Shown here one piece after another: positions 31,401 through 46,400 of a stretch of 64,000 bases of DNA. The DNA lies in NCBI GenBank assembly GCA_963377175.1, contig CAUJNA010000491.1:677072-741071 (forward strand), in the 5' to 3' direction. This stretch comes from Effrenium voratum. Lineage: Eukaryota > Sar > Dinophyceae > Suessiales > Symbiodiniaceae. A model generated the notes under the pieces. It worked only from the letters and a program-made list of their open reading frames with translations. It made no database searches and had not been told where the DNA came from. A program made the translations under genes and the position numbers. Each line of letters begins with the position of its first letter. Position 1 is the stretch's first letter.

Positions 31401-34400
31401 GCAATTCCTCAAGAATTTGAGGGCCAGGGCACAGTGAAATTGGATGTTGGGATTTGTACAGCATAGTTCTGTAGAATGGTTTTGTCCCTTTCTCTGAAAG
31501 CTTTCCATCGCCCATTCCAAAATCTCTAAGGGCCTAAGGTCACACCGAAGAACAGCTCTGTGAACAGGACCCCTGAGCTTCCCATGGCAGTACCTTCTGT
31601 CCAGCCGAAAGTTGGACAACACCATTGTCAAACACGCGCCAGGAATCTCGAGAGAGCGGTGTGTTTCAAGGATGGGTGGCAGTTGAGCCCCTCGATGATT
31701 TGAGGCTGCCAAATACGGCTGAAGAGCTTCGGACCAATGGCACGTGCAAGTGCGACTGAAGTTTTCAGTCCAATGAGTTGCCCGGGGCAAACATCTACAG
31801 TAACTGTTTGCAAGGCATCCAAGGTGCCTTGCCGGTGGCAAACACCCGGAGAAAAAAGGGTTGACAATTTGCAACCTGGGCTGAAAGTAGATCACCCACA
31901 AGAAAACTAATTAGAGGTGATTTGAGGTGGATTTGCTTTGGCAGTGAGAAACAAGCAAGGCCATTTCAGGTGTTTTTTTTTTGATCCGCTTGGTGACACC
32001 CCTTTCCGGCCTCATTGTAGAAGAGGTAAACCGAGCCGTCGGCTTTCCTTTCCCATTTTCCAAAGTGAGTCGCGAAAGAACGCAAAGGCAAAGAGCGGCG
32101 AAAAGGTAGGGAAAGTACCCCGGCTTCTCACGCTGGTACTCCCTAAGAGTAAAACCAGTGGGCTCGACGTACAGAGCACGGTCCCAGCATACTCTCACTT
32201 CCGTGGAGCATACAAGTTTGAGCTCGTTGGTTGCCACTGTGCTCCAAACCAAAGTGACCAAAGACTAGCTGGTAACTGAGTATTAGGTCCAGCGGGTCCA
32301 TGGGGGCCTTTTGGGCCCTGGCTGCCAAGAAACCTCAAAACACATACTCACGTTGAGATGCCCAAAGGCCCTGGACAGAAGACCAAATTGCAAGTGAGCT
32401 TCAGCAACCACACCTTGCGGTTCAACGGCCCGCAGCAAAAAGGAGAAGCGAAAGGTTGGCTGGGTAGCTTTTTGCTGGTCGGGGGCAATGAAGGACACCA
32501 AACAGGCGCGCCCCAAATAAAAAAGCCCACGACCCCACAAGTAAGCAGGTCAATGAGTCAAATGACCAAGGCACGCATAGGAGGGCCGACCCTTCGAAGG
32601 CCGGCGCAAATATTCGCCGTTCACCGCACCGTTGAGCATGCCGTCCCACCCAAAGACCAGAAGCGCCTGAGCTCTGTGGCGGGGGCGACTCCGTGTTTCA
32701 ATTGGCCCATACCCATCCGCTGTTCCAACAGAGGTCCTGAAAGAAAATCACAAAAGCACCTGATTTGCAAGGAAGTCTTACGCAACCATTGGGAAAAGCT
32801 GCTTTCTTGGGTCAAATGGGTGTGAGCTTTTCCGCCACTTAGGGCGTCCCTATGTTGACACATTCAAACATATCCTTTCAGACCAACGGGGTTGACATCT
32901 GAAAGGAATCCCCTTGTCAGGAAGAAGGGTCACCCAACACCACTGGATCCTTCAAGGGCGAATCATTGCCCCTTGCCATGGTGCTGAGAACTCTCAGTTT
33001 CTATTGACCTAGAAGTAAAAGGTGATCGCTTTTCTGGACCTGGACAATACATCAAATTCGAGTGTCCCAAAAGGTGTAAAGTGGGCTGTCCTCAGATCCC
33101 CTGCTAAAAGTTTTCCTTTTGATGGCTTCTCTGGACCCCCCCACTAAACCCTAGAAACCTAAAAACCTGGGGGATGGAACCGCCAAAACAAATTGGTCGG
33201 TTTTGGACACCTGAGTCTGGGATCACTTCGCTTAGAACCGCTACGCCGCTACGCCGCCTTTGCGGTTTGCTCCGCCGCGGGGCCGCGGGTGCCGGCTGCT
33301 CTTCCAGCATCCGCAGCGACGAAGGCACGCAGGCGCTCTTTGTGAGGAGGTGCCACTCGCCACCTGCAAAATTCACAAACCCACGGCCCAAAACCCGTTG
33401 GCGCGTCTTCTTAGATCCGTGGCTGGGCTAGGAAAGTAGGAGCTTTTTAGTTGCCACTAAAATAGTCTTCACAGAAAAAAGTCCGGAACTCAGACAATGA
33501 ATCTTAAAAGTAGCAGATGAGGATGATTGAACTTGACCATGTTGAAATATGTTGAAGCAACCCTGGTTGCGACCGCTGAGAGAACCAATGAACCAAGCCT
33601 AGTCGGAAACAAACACCGAAACAACATTCGAAGCACCAACATATAAACTAGGCGACAAGCAGTGCAACGTGAACCAACGGACCGAGGAACAGAAAGCGAC
33701 ATTCAGATCCAAAGCCGAAAAGATAAGGAAAAAGGTAAGCCGCTAAAGTTGGAATCAATCAACATCCGACCCCCGCTTTTTGCAGCCCACACCTTGGCAG
33801 CCGCGCCAACCCATGAGCCCACCAAAGCAAAAGGGAACAAGACAGGGTGGAATCCACTGAGCACAGGGTTCCCTATATTTCTCCTCAAAACAGAACCCTG
33901 CCAAAACTCACTTTGAATTGGAACCAAAAAAAGGCGATGTTCTGAAAACACAACAAACACCACAAGAGGAAACAACACGAGGACTGGAACAAATGGCGCG
34001 ACGTATTTCCGTGAAAGCCACGGGACCGCTGCAAGCTCTGCCTGTCGGCAGGGCCAGGTCCGGCTCGGAGGCGGCGAGGACGTCGCCCAGCACCAGTTGC
34101 CACTGGGCGCTGGAGAAGTCGAAGGAGACCTGCGGCAAAACGCCCCGGCCCTCGGCGGTCATCTACAGGAAAAATAACAATATTTTGGGTAGTGATAGAT
34201 TCCCTTTAAAACCAACAGGGGAACAAAAAAACACATATTCTTAACCAAATGAAAGGATGGGTTCTAAAGGGATTCTCAGTTGTTCAATGACCCTGGAGAA
34301 GAAAAAGGGGAACCTTTTTTGGGGGAAGAGGAAATCTTTAGTGGGGCAGCCACCAAAAAAAAGGGAAAAGGGTGCCACTGAACAACTGAGGGTTTTATAG

Positions 34401-37400
34401 GAAATCAGCTCCTGGATATTGGTTGTTTTTTGGTTTGGGCAATCCTTGTTTTTGGCGGGTGGTTGGCCGGTTGGCCAATGTCCTGCAGAAATTCGTGTAG
34501 CTGATTGCTATGGTGTCACAAAAGAACAAGGGGAAGTTCGGAAAAATGGGGGTTTCTCCTGGGGGGCTTGGTGAGTGCGGGACATGACATGGGTACCACT
34601 GAGTTCTCATGTGGAAACTTTGGCGAACATCTGACTTTTGTTATTTCCAGCGGGGGCGGTAAACAATTCTCCAATTTGAGGGGGGTGACATGGGCAAATC
34701 CTTACGTTTTCTGCGGATTAGTGAGTAGGAGGATAATTTGGGTGAAACTTGAGCGACAGTCCACACCTGCCTTTGGTTGTGAAAATTTAAGTCCATCCGC
34801 CTGGTCTGTATTGTTAAAACTTGGCGCACGTCCCCGTGGTCCTCCCACATGGACCATAGAGTTAGATTTATCTGCACATGAAGTGTAGGGGTAGCATCCA
34901 CCGCAAAAGGCTCGACGTACCCTCCGTACCAAAAGGGTAGTGAACCAAACGGGAAGTCAAGGGTGGACACTGATGTTCATGCCAAAAGCTGGGACTTTTA
35001 CTTTTTCGAGCCACCAAGGATGATCCAGAAAATCCACGTTTTCCTTGTGCGATGGGTAATGGTCCCTTTTTCTGACGTAATTGATTCCCACCCCTTCGAT
35101 TTGAAGGGCCATCGGCTCACAGAAATTGAAGTAGCAACTAACGAAAAACAAAATCCTCCATCGGCTTATATATGCTTCAACCTGCTGTTAGCATTTGCGT
35201 CCACAACCTACTAAGGTTAATGGATAGCGCGTGGTCACTTTTTCACTGGAGGGAACACGCCACATAAATCGGTCCGGTTGATTCATCCAGGGCTGACATC
35301 AATCATGAACTTGGCGGGTTAACCCTTCCACACCCTGGCATTACATTCTTGGGAAATGACCTTACTTCCAAAACAACAAGGCTTCATCTGGAAGTGTGGT
35401 AAAGTCCCGTAAAGTCCCTGGTGGACGTAACTTCAGGGAGTCGTACAAAGTGCCATGTGCAGCCGGTGGGCATGTCATGGCTCTTGCTGCAAGGGGCGAC
35501 AGCCAGCTTGCCGCCCTTGCTGGCGCTGCAGGAGAGACCGGATCTCCAGCAGAAGGACAGGAGCTCCGCCTTGCTCCTTGGCAAGCTTCCAAACCTACAA
35601 GTCATACAGCTTCAAAATCAAAAACTAAGGATTTGGATCATAGGATGATCACTTCCCCCCTGGGTTTGATACAGCTTCAAAATCTAAAACTAGGGGTCTG
35701 AAACTAAGGATTTGGATCATAGAATCATAGTGAGCGCGATCAAAGGGCAGACTTGATCACTTTCCCCCCTGGCCCGGCCCATTTAGTCAAAAGCCTCCCA
35801 ACGATCCAAACTGCATGGCTGGGTCGGTTTGGTTTGGGACCAACCGTGCCAAATCAACGCGGTGGCTGACAAACATGCGCGGTTTGGTGAAAAACTACAC
35901 GCATGCTGAAACATAGAATGCGGTTGGACCATGCATTTAGGAGCGATTTGTGGGTGCATCATGTTCTCATTCACATGTGCTACTCCATCGTCTTTGCTTC
36001 AGAGATCAGTACATTCTATGTTGTACGGTTTCCCGGGTCTCTTGTCAGATCCTACTGCAAACTAAACCGAATACTGGTTGAGCAAGCACCCACTGGTGTG
36101 ACCCGGATTTCGTCCATCGCACCGAAACGGGCCGAAACGGCCAGTCTTGCCCAAGGGGCAGGTGCAGCGTGTAGCTGGGCCGGCCGAAGTAGTCCAAGTT
36201 TGGCATCAAGTAATAGTCCCCTGGCTCAAAATCTAGCTATAGCTTCCCCATTCTTTTGATAGAGCCTTCCCGTCAAAATCTAGGCAACCGGGCAAATGGG
36301 CGGTTTCTAAAGAGAATGCGCGCAGTGAATGGGGAACCAACCCTTACACAAAATATTTCTTCACCCAGTACCTGCTGGTTTAGTGGGGCGTTCTTCATGT
36401 TCCTTCCCAACCCCAACCAAAAATGACCTTTCGGCCGAGTGCAAATGGCAGGTCCAAATATCTTCCCCGGTACGAATAAAACCAAATGCCAATTTGTTTG
36501 CAGCCCAACAACTCAACCTGAACAGATTCCAAACAACAAACTAAAGACACTTGCCAAGAACCGTGACATATGAAGGTTTGCTCATTGACCGATATTTGCT
36601 GGAACCTACATCAGCAAAGCAGTTTGGATTTCGCATGGTGGCTGGAAACAATATTCAACCAGATCAGGACCTTCTCTGGTAAACATAAAGGAGCTGAAAT
36701 GATGAAACGTGCAGAACCTCGTATTACGTGTGTCCATGACAAATGCCACCAAAACATCACGAAACACAGCCCCAAAGACGTCCCCGAAGACGCCAACAAG
36801 GTTATAACCCCTTCCTCATAGAGAAAGCCCCCCCTAAAAATAATGTGTTTGTTGAGAAACCCACATCCGGGAATACTACTTTTAGAATAGGCCAATACTA
36901 AACCAATTCTAAGGTGTTTATTTCCTGCCCCTTCTCAAATCCAGCCCATGTTACCGCCGTTGTGAAAGGCTTGCACACGAACATACATGAGTGCACACAG
37001 GTTGATGCATGGCCAATGTTGGTGGCCAATGCTGGCAAAAAGCACTTGGAGAGCCACCATGTCCATCCCAGCAAACATGCATTTGCTAGAAGAGTCTCTG
37101 TGATGAGGGGAGCACGCAACCGACTCGCTTGCTGCATAGTGGGGACTCAATGTATAGACAAATGGTATCATTGCAAAACGATACACCAACTCTGCACTCT
37201 AATGTCTTCCGCTTCTCTTTTGACAATGCTGTCCTAATTATCCCGTTCACTGCCAAGCATGAGTAACCCAGACATTGACAAATTGCGGAAAAGCCAGGGA
37301 AACACGCGTGACACAGCTTTCGCCTCCAGGTTTTTTAACAGCCTGTGACCTATTTGGGGAAGCCCCTGCGTTTCGCGCATTGCATGCATCCCTTGCATCT

Positions 37401-40400
37401 CCCGCGTTTGGGGCCAGCCCTTTCAAAGCCAGTCCTGATGATGCGCGCCGCATTCACACACGTGCAAAAGGCGTTGGCCGAGCCATCTACTATCCTCCAT
37501 CTGTCCATCCATGCGCCCGTCATCCATACCATCCGCCCACCACTCATCCACCCACCCATCCCACCCATCCCATCCATCCCATCCATCCCATCCATCCCAT
37601 CCATCCCATCCATCCCATCCATCCCATCCATCCCTCCATCCCTCCAACCCTCCATCCATCCATCCATCCACCCACCCACCCATCCACCCCATCCATCCAT
37701 CCATCCATCCATCCATCCATCCATCCATCCATCCATCCATCCATCCATCCATCCATCCATCCATCCATCCATCCATCCATCCATCCATCCATCCATCCAT
37801 CCATCCATCCACCCGGTGCGCGGAGCGAGAAAATGAACTTTCTGATGACAAGCAAGCAAGCAAGCAAGCAAGTAAGTAAGCAAGAAGTGTGTTTTCCAAA
37901 CGACTACGTTCTTCCTACAATCATTGAAGTGGACAGGCGTGTTTTGGAAGACTTTAGCCCCCTGCCCACTCCCATGATCGTATTGGAGACAAGACTTACT
38001 CCTGTCACAGCAAGGGGCAACCAAGCAAAGACGATCATGGTGGTCATGCAGTTGATTGCCAAATGTTGGCCATAAACTCCCTGACTCGAGAGAGTATATC
38101 CCAGTGTGGCAAAACTGTGCTGCTCCAGCCCATTGGTAGGGCTCCATGCTTAAGCTCACAAGAAGCTCACACCAGTAGCCGTAATTGGTGGCACGAACCA
38201 ACGCGGAAAAGGGTACAAGGGTGTATATCTTAGGCGTCCACCCCCACCTCTCTCCGCTTCCCCAAACAAGACCGCAACTCAAACACCTCAAGGCCTTGGG
38301 AGCTAGATAGAGGAAATCAAGGCTTTAAATAAACTCATCCCCCAACGAGATGAGGCCTTCGCTCCTTTTCGGCCTTAGCTCGGATGGTGTTCACACTGTG
38401 GATGCACGAAATCCTGCACCACCTAAGAAACTCTGGCCTGAAGATTCCCCTGTAAATGCCAACCAACAGTGGTGTGAACGGATTCCGTTCGCCCTTGGCT
38501 TCCAAGTTCACCCAAGGATTTGGAAGTCCCATCCGATCGCCTGACAGTCGCAGGCTTCGGGGCCAGCCCAAAAGCACCAGCCAGGAAGGCAGCGGTGGCT
38601 TCGCCAAGGCCAGCGGCAGCTCCTGGCCGTAAGTTCCAGCCTGTTTCCCGTTTTTTGGGCCAAGGAGTTTGGCGCTTGGGGGTAATCACATTTAAAAAAA
38701 AAAATCATAGCCTTCAAAACCTCTTTCAAAGCTCAAGTGGTAGGTGCTTACCTTGAATCTTTGCTTGAGGCTTTCAGACTACAACAGCTTCGTGTTTCTT
38801 CGCTGGATATTTTTCGGTGGAAGAGTTTGAACCTGTTGTTTTTGGTGGAACCGTTGACCGATTTTGTACCCAAACCGTGATTTTCAACAACTTGCTTGGA
38901 CCTGTGGGTCAGTTCCTCCTTTTTGGGTCTCAAGTGGACATTTTGCTTCGTGCTGATTGCTTCTGAGGGGGAAAGGCCCATTTCCAAAAGTGCCAGCTTC
39001 TCACCGTTGGTCTTGGCCCTTGGAAAAATGCCCGTAGACAGAGCCATGGGAACTCAACCCAGAAACTCATGGGTAGCAGTCCTTCATATGCGATCCTCTT
39101 TGAGTTTGGACCATGTTCATTCCGCAGCCCATGAAATCCCATGGATCAACTGGCCCTCGTTGGGTTACACCTGTGTTGACAGAAAAGCCAAACCTGCAAA
39201 GGTCCCCTTGCGGGACCAGTGGGCAGTTTGTTGCCGTTTCTGTGGAGAAGAGAATGCCTGAATTGTGCCATGGCCCTTTGAAAATCAAAAAGGAACATCT
39301 GTATACTGTATCTGTTTGCACCTCTTGCATGCCCATTCTTCTAGAATGGGGTTGATTCCCCATTCTCACCCCGCCCATCCTTTCCCTGGACTCACTGGCC
39401 GTCTGCAAGAAAGGACTGGCCTTCAGAAAGCTGGCCTTTACCCACATGGTCATGAGCACCAGTCCCATAAACAGCGCCTGCAGCTGGCCCTGGTCGTTCA
39501 GCACCTGCCATGGGCCATCCCTCCCTCAGTAACCCGACTTACAAGGCTGCAGAACATGTTCTAGGCGTAAGAATGGGGGCTTGGAAGAAATGCAAAAAGA
39601 TTACCCATGCCCGGTGGCTGCGGGTTGTTCAGCACCCAGGTGTTCTTTTGCAACCTGCCCCAAGTCTTCCGATAGATTCTCCAGGTGTCAAGCAGGGTGG
39701 ACAAATTCGATCGCCTGAAGGTGTGCCTCAAGACGCTGATACAACAAGTCCCCAAGAGCGCGTCATGGGCCAAGGGTATCCTAAAGGCACGTCGGACTCT
39801 AAAGCCAAATGGCTAAGCACATTGCTTCTATGCACAACTCTTATGACCATGACTTGACATCGAAGTCCCCTCAATCGCGTTCTAACTGTTTCGGGGCCTC
39901 TGGTCAGGCCAAAGAAAGCGCCCTGATACCAAAAAGGACAACTCAATGAACTCGAGCAGGGAACTTTCAAAAAAAGGACCTATGCCCGTTTTCTTCTTTG
40001 TTCTTAGACAGGAATAGACATTGGTTTTGGGGATGCACCGATGGAACCCTGAGATGGTTGAGCTTGGGGCCACTCCAACTCATTCCCTGCCTATCGAATT
40101 GAACCAAGTTTGCACCCAGCATCCCGCGCCAGAAAGTAAGTGTAGGCACTCAAGGAGTGAGCGAAACACCAATGGTTGCCCATTCGGGTCGAACGGGAAT
40201 AGGGATTTCATCTCTGAAGAACAACTCTGGTGATTTTTTGGGCTCATTCCCTCGTTCGATCAAAGCAGCAAGTTTCGACCCCTTCCCCAGATGATTGGCT
40301 TGTTTCCATTTGCCAACTCCCGAGAAACTTCGATCCCCGTCAAAAGGGCACCCTCCATAAAAACAACCTCGCACACACCCCCTCAAACATGATGGGTTTC

Positions 40401-43400
40401 CCTTTTGATCCGCTTGAAAGCAACCCCCTAAAAGTACAACTCTAAAGCAACCCGTTTAAACCAACTTCAAAACATACACACCCAGTGGGCTTTTGTGAGC
40501 ACAAGCGTCAGGCTTATATAAAACTCAAATTCTCGATCAAAACCAACAAATCCTTTTTCTTATGCAAAAACACATAGGCTTTGCTTTTCTAATTGTCTGT
40601 GGGTCAAACATAGGAACCCAAATGGTACATGGACGCATGGACCAATATCTGTGGTCTGTTGGTGGTTCATTTTGACCCAGACCCATTGAAAAGAGCACCA
40701 GTCTTCCGCGCCTGCCAATTCCTGAGCTGCTCGGGAGTGCAGGCGCAGCCCGGGGCCTGCGCCAGCGCCAAGCGCGAGCGCGCTGCCGTTCCGCGCGCCG
40801 TGCCGGGGCTCAGCTGCCAGCCCCCGAGCTCGTGGCTGTAGAACCTCCGGGGTCCCCGGTGGGGACCAATTTGGCAAATGGATTGGGAGGCGCTTTCTGC
40901 GTGTTTATTATTTATTATTATTATGTTGTTACTGGTTGTTCCTCTTTTTTCACTCTTGCTTTGTAGTCTGTTGCTACCCATTGGTGGATCCACAAAGCCA
41001 GCATCCAAACCGATTTCTAGAGGTTCTCAACTTTTTGTGGGTTCAATGGAACACTTGCGATCGATGCGATAGGCAGGGATTGAGAAATGGAATGACCCTT
41101 CCTTTAAGGGAATCCCTGGGTTCATTCCCAAAACGCTGAGAGTCATTCCTGGCACAAGCTAGTTTTTGGTTGGTTAAATGGGAAAAATACAGATGATTTC
41201 AACCAACAAGCCTAAGATCCAACCCAGCAATCAAGAAATATGGACAGGACAACTTGCTGGATCTGAGCAAACGAGATGGAATAACCAACTTAATTAACCA
41301 TTCCTTATTGTTTCCCCAAGCGAATCCGCAAACGGTTCATTCCCAAAACCCTAAGGGGGTGGGGGGGGGGAGTTCCCCAACTCCATTGAACATCCTTCGC
41401 CTTGGGATTTGCGTCAACCAAACCATCTGTGGAGGGGGTCCTTTCTGAGTTTTATGGCGACGTTGGACCCTTGGAAGGCAACTAGCATGGCCCAAAAGCT
41501 TTGCCTGGATAAAACCTATATCTGCCGGATGGGCAGAAGTGGGCGATCAACGACTTCCTTTGCATGTTCAAACGCAAGCTGTTCGGCAATGTCTCGGGTT
41601 GGGGGTTGAGGGTATGCGGAGTGCCCCCAAGGTCCATGAACGGCGCCGAGGCCCAGCCTCACATAAGTTTGGACTTTTGGCCCGGAAACCGACCACTTAT
41701 TGGCCAGAAGGCAAGCCAACAACAACGCGTGCATCTCTTTGAGTCAGAGGGATAAAAACACATCAAGACAAGGAATGTCACAGGAAAATCCAAAGGACCA
41801 CCGCGTCTCAGCGCCCACAAATATTGAAAGGAAAACCACATCATGGCAAGAACATCTCGAGTTTTCGTCAAAGCAAAGGAAGAAACGATTTCCACCCTTA
41901 CAAATTAACATGGAACCCCAAAGGAGTGTCCTCTAAGATTTTCTTTGATTCAATGAACATGCGTAGAAAAGTTGCGGTTCCCAAAATGATTGAAATCCTG
42001 TTTTCCTCGTTTAACCACCCCAACTGGGGTGCGATCAAAAAAAGAACACTTCTGAGGGGTACCCCCTTTTTAAATGCTTCTACACCGTTTTGGTGCAAAA
42101 AACCGGATGCCACCGAAGCTACCCCCCACTCTTTGAATGGGTTTTAATGAAAGCCACACAGAAAACCGGCCGTTTTGGGGCAAACACAACCGAAGACATA
42201 TCCATTTCTGAGGGGTACCCCCCACTTTTTAACTGCTTCTAATGGCAAGCCACCGAGAAAACCCGGCCGTTTCGGGGGCCACCGAGAAAACCGGCCGAAG
42301 GCACAACGCCATGGAGGCGCCGGGCTTCACGTAGCTGGGCCGTCCCAAGTGATCCGCGGCGCGGCGGTACTCCCCCCGCAGGTGCCCGGCCGGGCCGTTG
42401 GGGCCCCCCACCTCGGATCGAGCGAAGCCAGCTCTCCGAAGCGGACGGGTTGGAAGCGGCGGTGGTCTGAATTGGTGCCTTGAAGTGCAATGGGAAGCTG
42501 GCAAACTGCCAAACCAAACCAATAGGAAAGGAAGCTGTTGTCAAAGGTTCCCTTACATTGGTGGTTTGGGGTGGGGGGGAAAAGCTTACAATGTCCTCCA
42601 CATCAGGGGAAAATCGGAAATGGAGCTTTTTGGCCCAAAGGTAGTCTTGGCAGGGTTCCTTCCAAGCATCCACAAGCTTGGTTGGCATGTGTATAAACAT
42701 GCTCCTAGGCCACACCCCTACCCCAAATAACCACAACAATGTAACAAGGCCTCAAGCGTGGCCAAGCAATACCCTTCAGGTTTTGTCCATAATTTGAATC
42801 TACACCAGGGTAGCAGTAGATGGCACTGTTCCCCTTCTGCCCGTTTGTACCGACAATGATACAGCATGGTTGGGGTTGTGCCATCCCAACTGCATGCTGA
42901 CGCGGTCCTTTCAAGGTCCCGAAGTCAAGAGCTCTTCCAACAAGTTGACGTGTTTGTCTGTCGCTCACATGATCTACTTGAGTGGTCTTGGATACGGGCT
43001 ACTTCGGTCTGGGGAAAAAGCCACCTGCCAAAGACCTTACTTGGTATGTCAGGGTGTTGCTTTTCAGACCTTCTGGAACAAAATGCATCGCCAAAATTAT
43101 TTCCAGACTCCCAAGCAAGGAGGCAAAAGAAGAATCCTGGAGTCAGGAATAATTGGAACCCAGCAATACGAAACTCCTGGTTGATTTATGGGGGCGTGCC
43201 ACATGTAAGGAGTCTGGATCACGTGCTGAGTCGCACTCTCCGGCTGAATCATCCGGGGTCCACAGGGGTTCTTCATTGCTGTGAGCCCCTGCTTTCACCG
43301 CATGGGTCACATAGTCTGATTCGAGCACTTGTTAATGACAAGAACTATTTATTTCGCATTATGTTTTGGACATTGGCACTTTAAGAGGTACCTGGAGTCT

Positions 43401-46400
43401 CCATGACCCTTGAAAATTGGGGTCATTATTGAACATAGTGGGGTCATAGACCCCTTTTGAAAGGGTCATGGAGACCCCAAGTACTTCAACATGTTGTTTG
43501 GGCTATTCACCGCTTCATGGAACATGTCAATAGGACGCTCCTTCCAGATCTCCGGCCCGAACCCCCAGACCCGCCTCCAGGGAGAGAGGTGCCTGGCGCA
43601 CGCAGCCTGGTGCCACACTCAGCTCCTAGCACAAGTCTTGCCCAAGAAGACAAGGATCCCCGACACGAAACCAGGCGTGATTCCCCAAATCGGAATTAGT
43701 CTTACCCAAGGATACACGAAACCACAAGGCTTGGTCCCCCAAATCTATAAGAATTGGACCTGTAAGTTCCAAATAAAGTCTCAAGTTGGGTGGTTTGACC
43801 AAAGGTTCCCGCAGAAAGGCGTTCCCCAAATCTATAAAAATTGGAGCCCCCAAGTGGCGCACGTCCAAAAAGATTTGTCCCTTGGGATGGCCACGGTAAG
43901 TCTCAAATTGGACCAAAGGTTCCCCCAGAAAGGGCACTCCTCTCCATACCTCTCTTGCTTTCGCTGCCCGAATTGAAAGTGGGCTGGTTGCCACTTGTGT
44001 CCACAAGAGTCCTCAACATCTCACGGCCGGCTGCGAGGCCATGCAACTCTCGACTTTTTTCCCACTCAAAAGGTCAAGTTCAAATGGTTCTCCAACCTGC
44101 AAGGAAGAAGGAGGCTCCCCTGCTTCTTTAAGCCCATGCAACCTCTTTCTGGGGGTAGTCATCTTGAGGCAAACGTCCTCGGTTTCATGCCATTCCCCCA
44201 GTCAGAGTTCCCCCAGAGAAAGGACAAGAACCTGTCCTGTAGGACCTAATAGGAACAATACAATCACTCAAAGTTTGGCGCACCCTTCTCCAAAAGGAAA
44301 GTACTTGTCCAAGACTTAGCTCCTTGATTTCTAAAAGTTACTTCGTGGGAGGTGGCATAAATCCAACTCTTAACTCCCAAGGGTGCTGCAAAAGAACCCA
44401 CCCCTGACCAGCTTAAAAGGAAGCCTCACAGCAACGCCTGCCTGACGCCAGAACCCTGAACATAGAAGCTCAAAAGTTGAAACCTTGGCTCTGGCCCAAA
44501 CATTTCTGCTTCCCCGGGGATTGCTTGCGGTGCACTGCCGGGGTCGTTTGAGGATGTCACTTTGGACCCAGTTTTGCTTAGATGGCCTGGGTGAACTAGT
44601 TTAAGTGGCCATGGGTCAAAACCCAAATCGTACCCCCAGTGAACATCTCAATCCCCACTAAAAAAAGCCTAAAATGGGTGGTGAATTCACCTACCCAAAA
44701 CTGGGATCCCAAAATGGTTTTGGGCCACAGTCAAGTAGAGACTCTCGGATCGAGGCAAAGACTCGTCAGCTTTTACATGGGCGAACTGGGGACACCAACC
44801 AGCCACTCAGGTTGCCCAACCACTAGCTCCATGCGAGCTAGGTCAACCACCAGATACAAAGGGGCCAACTACATAGAATGGGCTTGGGGCACACGAAAGA
44901 ACCCACTTTGGTCAGAATTGCAGGCGAATCTTATACTCACTTTTCAAGTTGACTGGCCCAAAAAAGTCCGAACTTTTCATTTACCACTAAAAAGGTCCAA
45001 ACCAAAAAAGTGACTCAAGTCCATCAACTCAGGAAGTGAGTCTTCGCATTTCGGCCCTTCTCGGCTTACCACCGAAACCGACCCACCCGCGGCCGCTCCT
45101 CGTCGCTGAAGCCGAAGCATTCGGCGGCCAGGCGATCCGGGCGCAGCAAGTTGCTGCGGCAGGAGGCCAGCGAGGTCCTCCGGGTCTGGTGCCCCCTCCA
45201 CACATTCGCAAGCGAGATCGAAGGTTGTCCGAAAAGTGACCCCGACCCCAATCCATGGTCGCCCTGGGTGAAACAGTGTATCTCAGCCTACTCCAAATAC
45301 CCGGCCTTTTTTCAGGGTATCAGGTCGACCCACTAAAAAAGGGAGGTGTTTACCATAGAACACCCAGGTTTAAAAAAAAAATGCCCTGAAAAAGAAGCGG
45401 GTACTTTTTGAGTACGTAGTTTCTCGGTCACGGCCCGCCCATCTTTGGGGACCCGCAGAAAGGAGCCCTAAGGTGGGCCAGAAACCGGTAGGAAGGCCAG
45501 GTTGCCTCGAATCGGTTTGGATGGTTTGAAGCTTGGGGGCTCCCATGATACAACACCAGGGCTAAAATTATCCAAACCATCCAAACTACCAACTAAGGTT
45601 TCTGCGACTAATGACGAGCCCCCAGTATGTCAGCGGGAAAGTGAGCCCAATGACATCGCCAGTTCACTCAGGTCGGAACGCAAAGTTGAACGTCACCTTT
45701 CGGAAGGGCAGGCCTTGGCAGGCTTTTGCTTTTTCAATCCTGGTGGGATATATGTCAAGCTGAGCCCTTGTCTCCAAGTCCAGGCTGGAAACGGCGCTGT
45801 CTTTCTTTTCTTTTCTTGGTTGCTTTCTGCTCGCCTGCTGAAAGTTTAACTTTTTGTGGTTTAATGGAAAACCCATTAGTTGGCAAAAATTAAAGTCCTA
45901 ACAATCCAAGCAAAACTCACTTGCTGAGTGGATGGCCCAAACAAAGTTCAAACTTTATATTTAGCACTAAAATGGTATTCCCAAAAGTTTAAAGTTCATG
46001 AACTGAGGAAGTGAGAAAATGCACCAATTGTGCTTTGTTTGTCTGGCAAGTGGATCAGGCGCTCAAACAGTGCCCTTAGTTGCCCAGTCGACCCCCACTC
46101 CTCGTTGAGTTGGACGTGAAGTTCCAGAAGCCGTGGCTGTGGCTCAGGAAGACGTCCTGGGCTCGTTGATATGGCTGCGGGTGAAAACATCCCAATCTCC
46201 ACGAAATTAGGTTCTGAAATGGGTGGTGCACCTATCCCAAAATGGTACCATTGATGTTGAACTTTGGCCATATCGAGAAATACCCGCAGAAATTCGGGAG
46301 AAGGAACGCATCCGCCTGCCTTAGGGATTCTCAAATCTGGTGGAATCCTGTCTGACGGCCTGTTTGAAGATGTCCTGATTCTGAACCTTAACCAAGAATG

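Larger units (their letters stand above)
42412..45069. other. Probable intron with several repeat elements
   Basis: Holds a foldback element (43,388), a dispersed repeat copy (44,610-44,722) and an inverted-repeat element (44,936). A plus-strand island after CTTCCAG near 43,548 reads [15 protein letters not shown] and could be an exon of another gene; support is weak. Confidence 0.4.

Noticed and set aside
37345..38291. Long ORFs on both strands (His-Pro-Ser-Ile and Met-Asp-Gly-Trp repeats)
   Set aside because: They are read-through of the CATC microsatellite; any frame of a 4-base repeat without stops is open.
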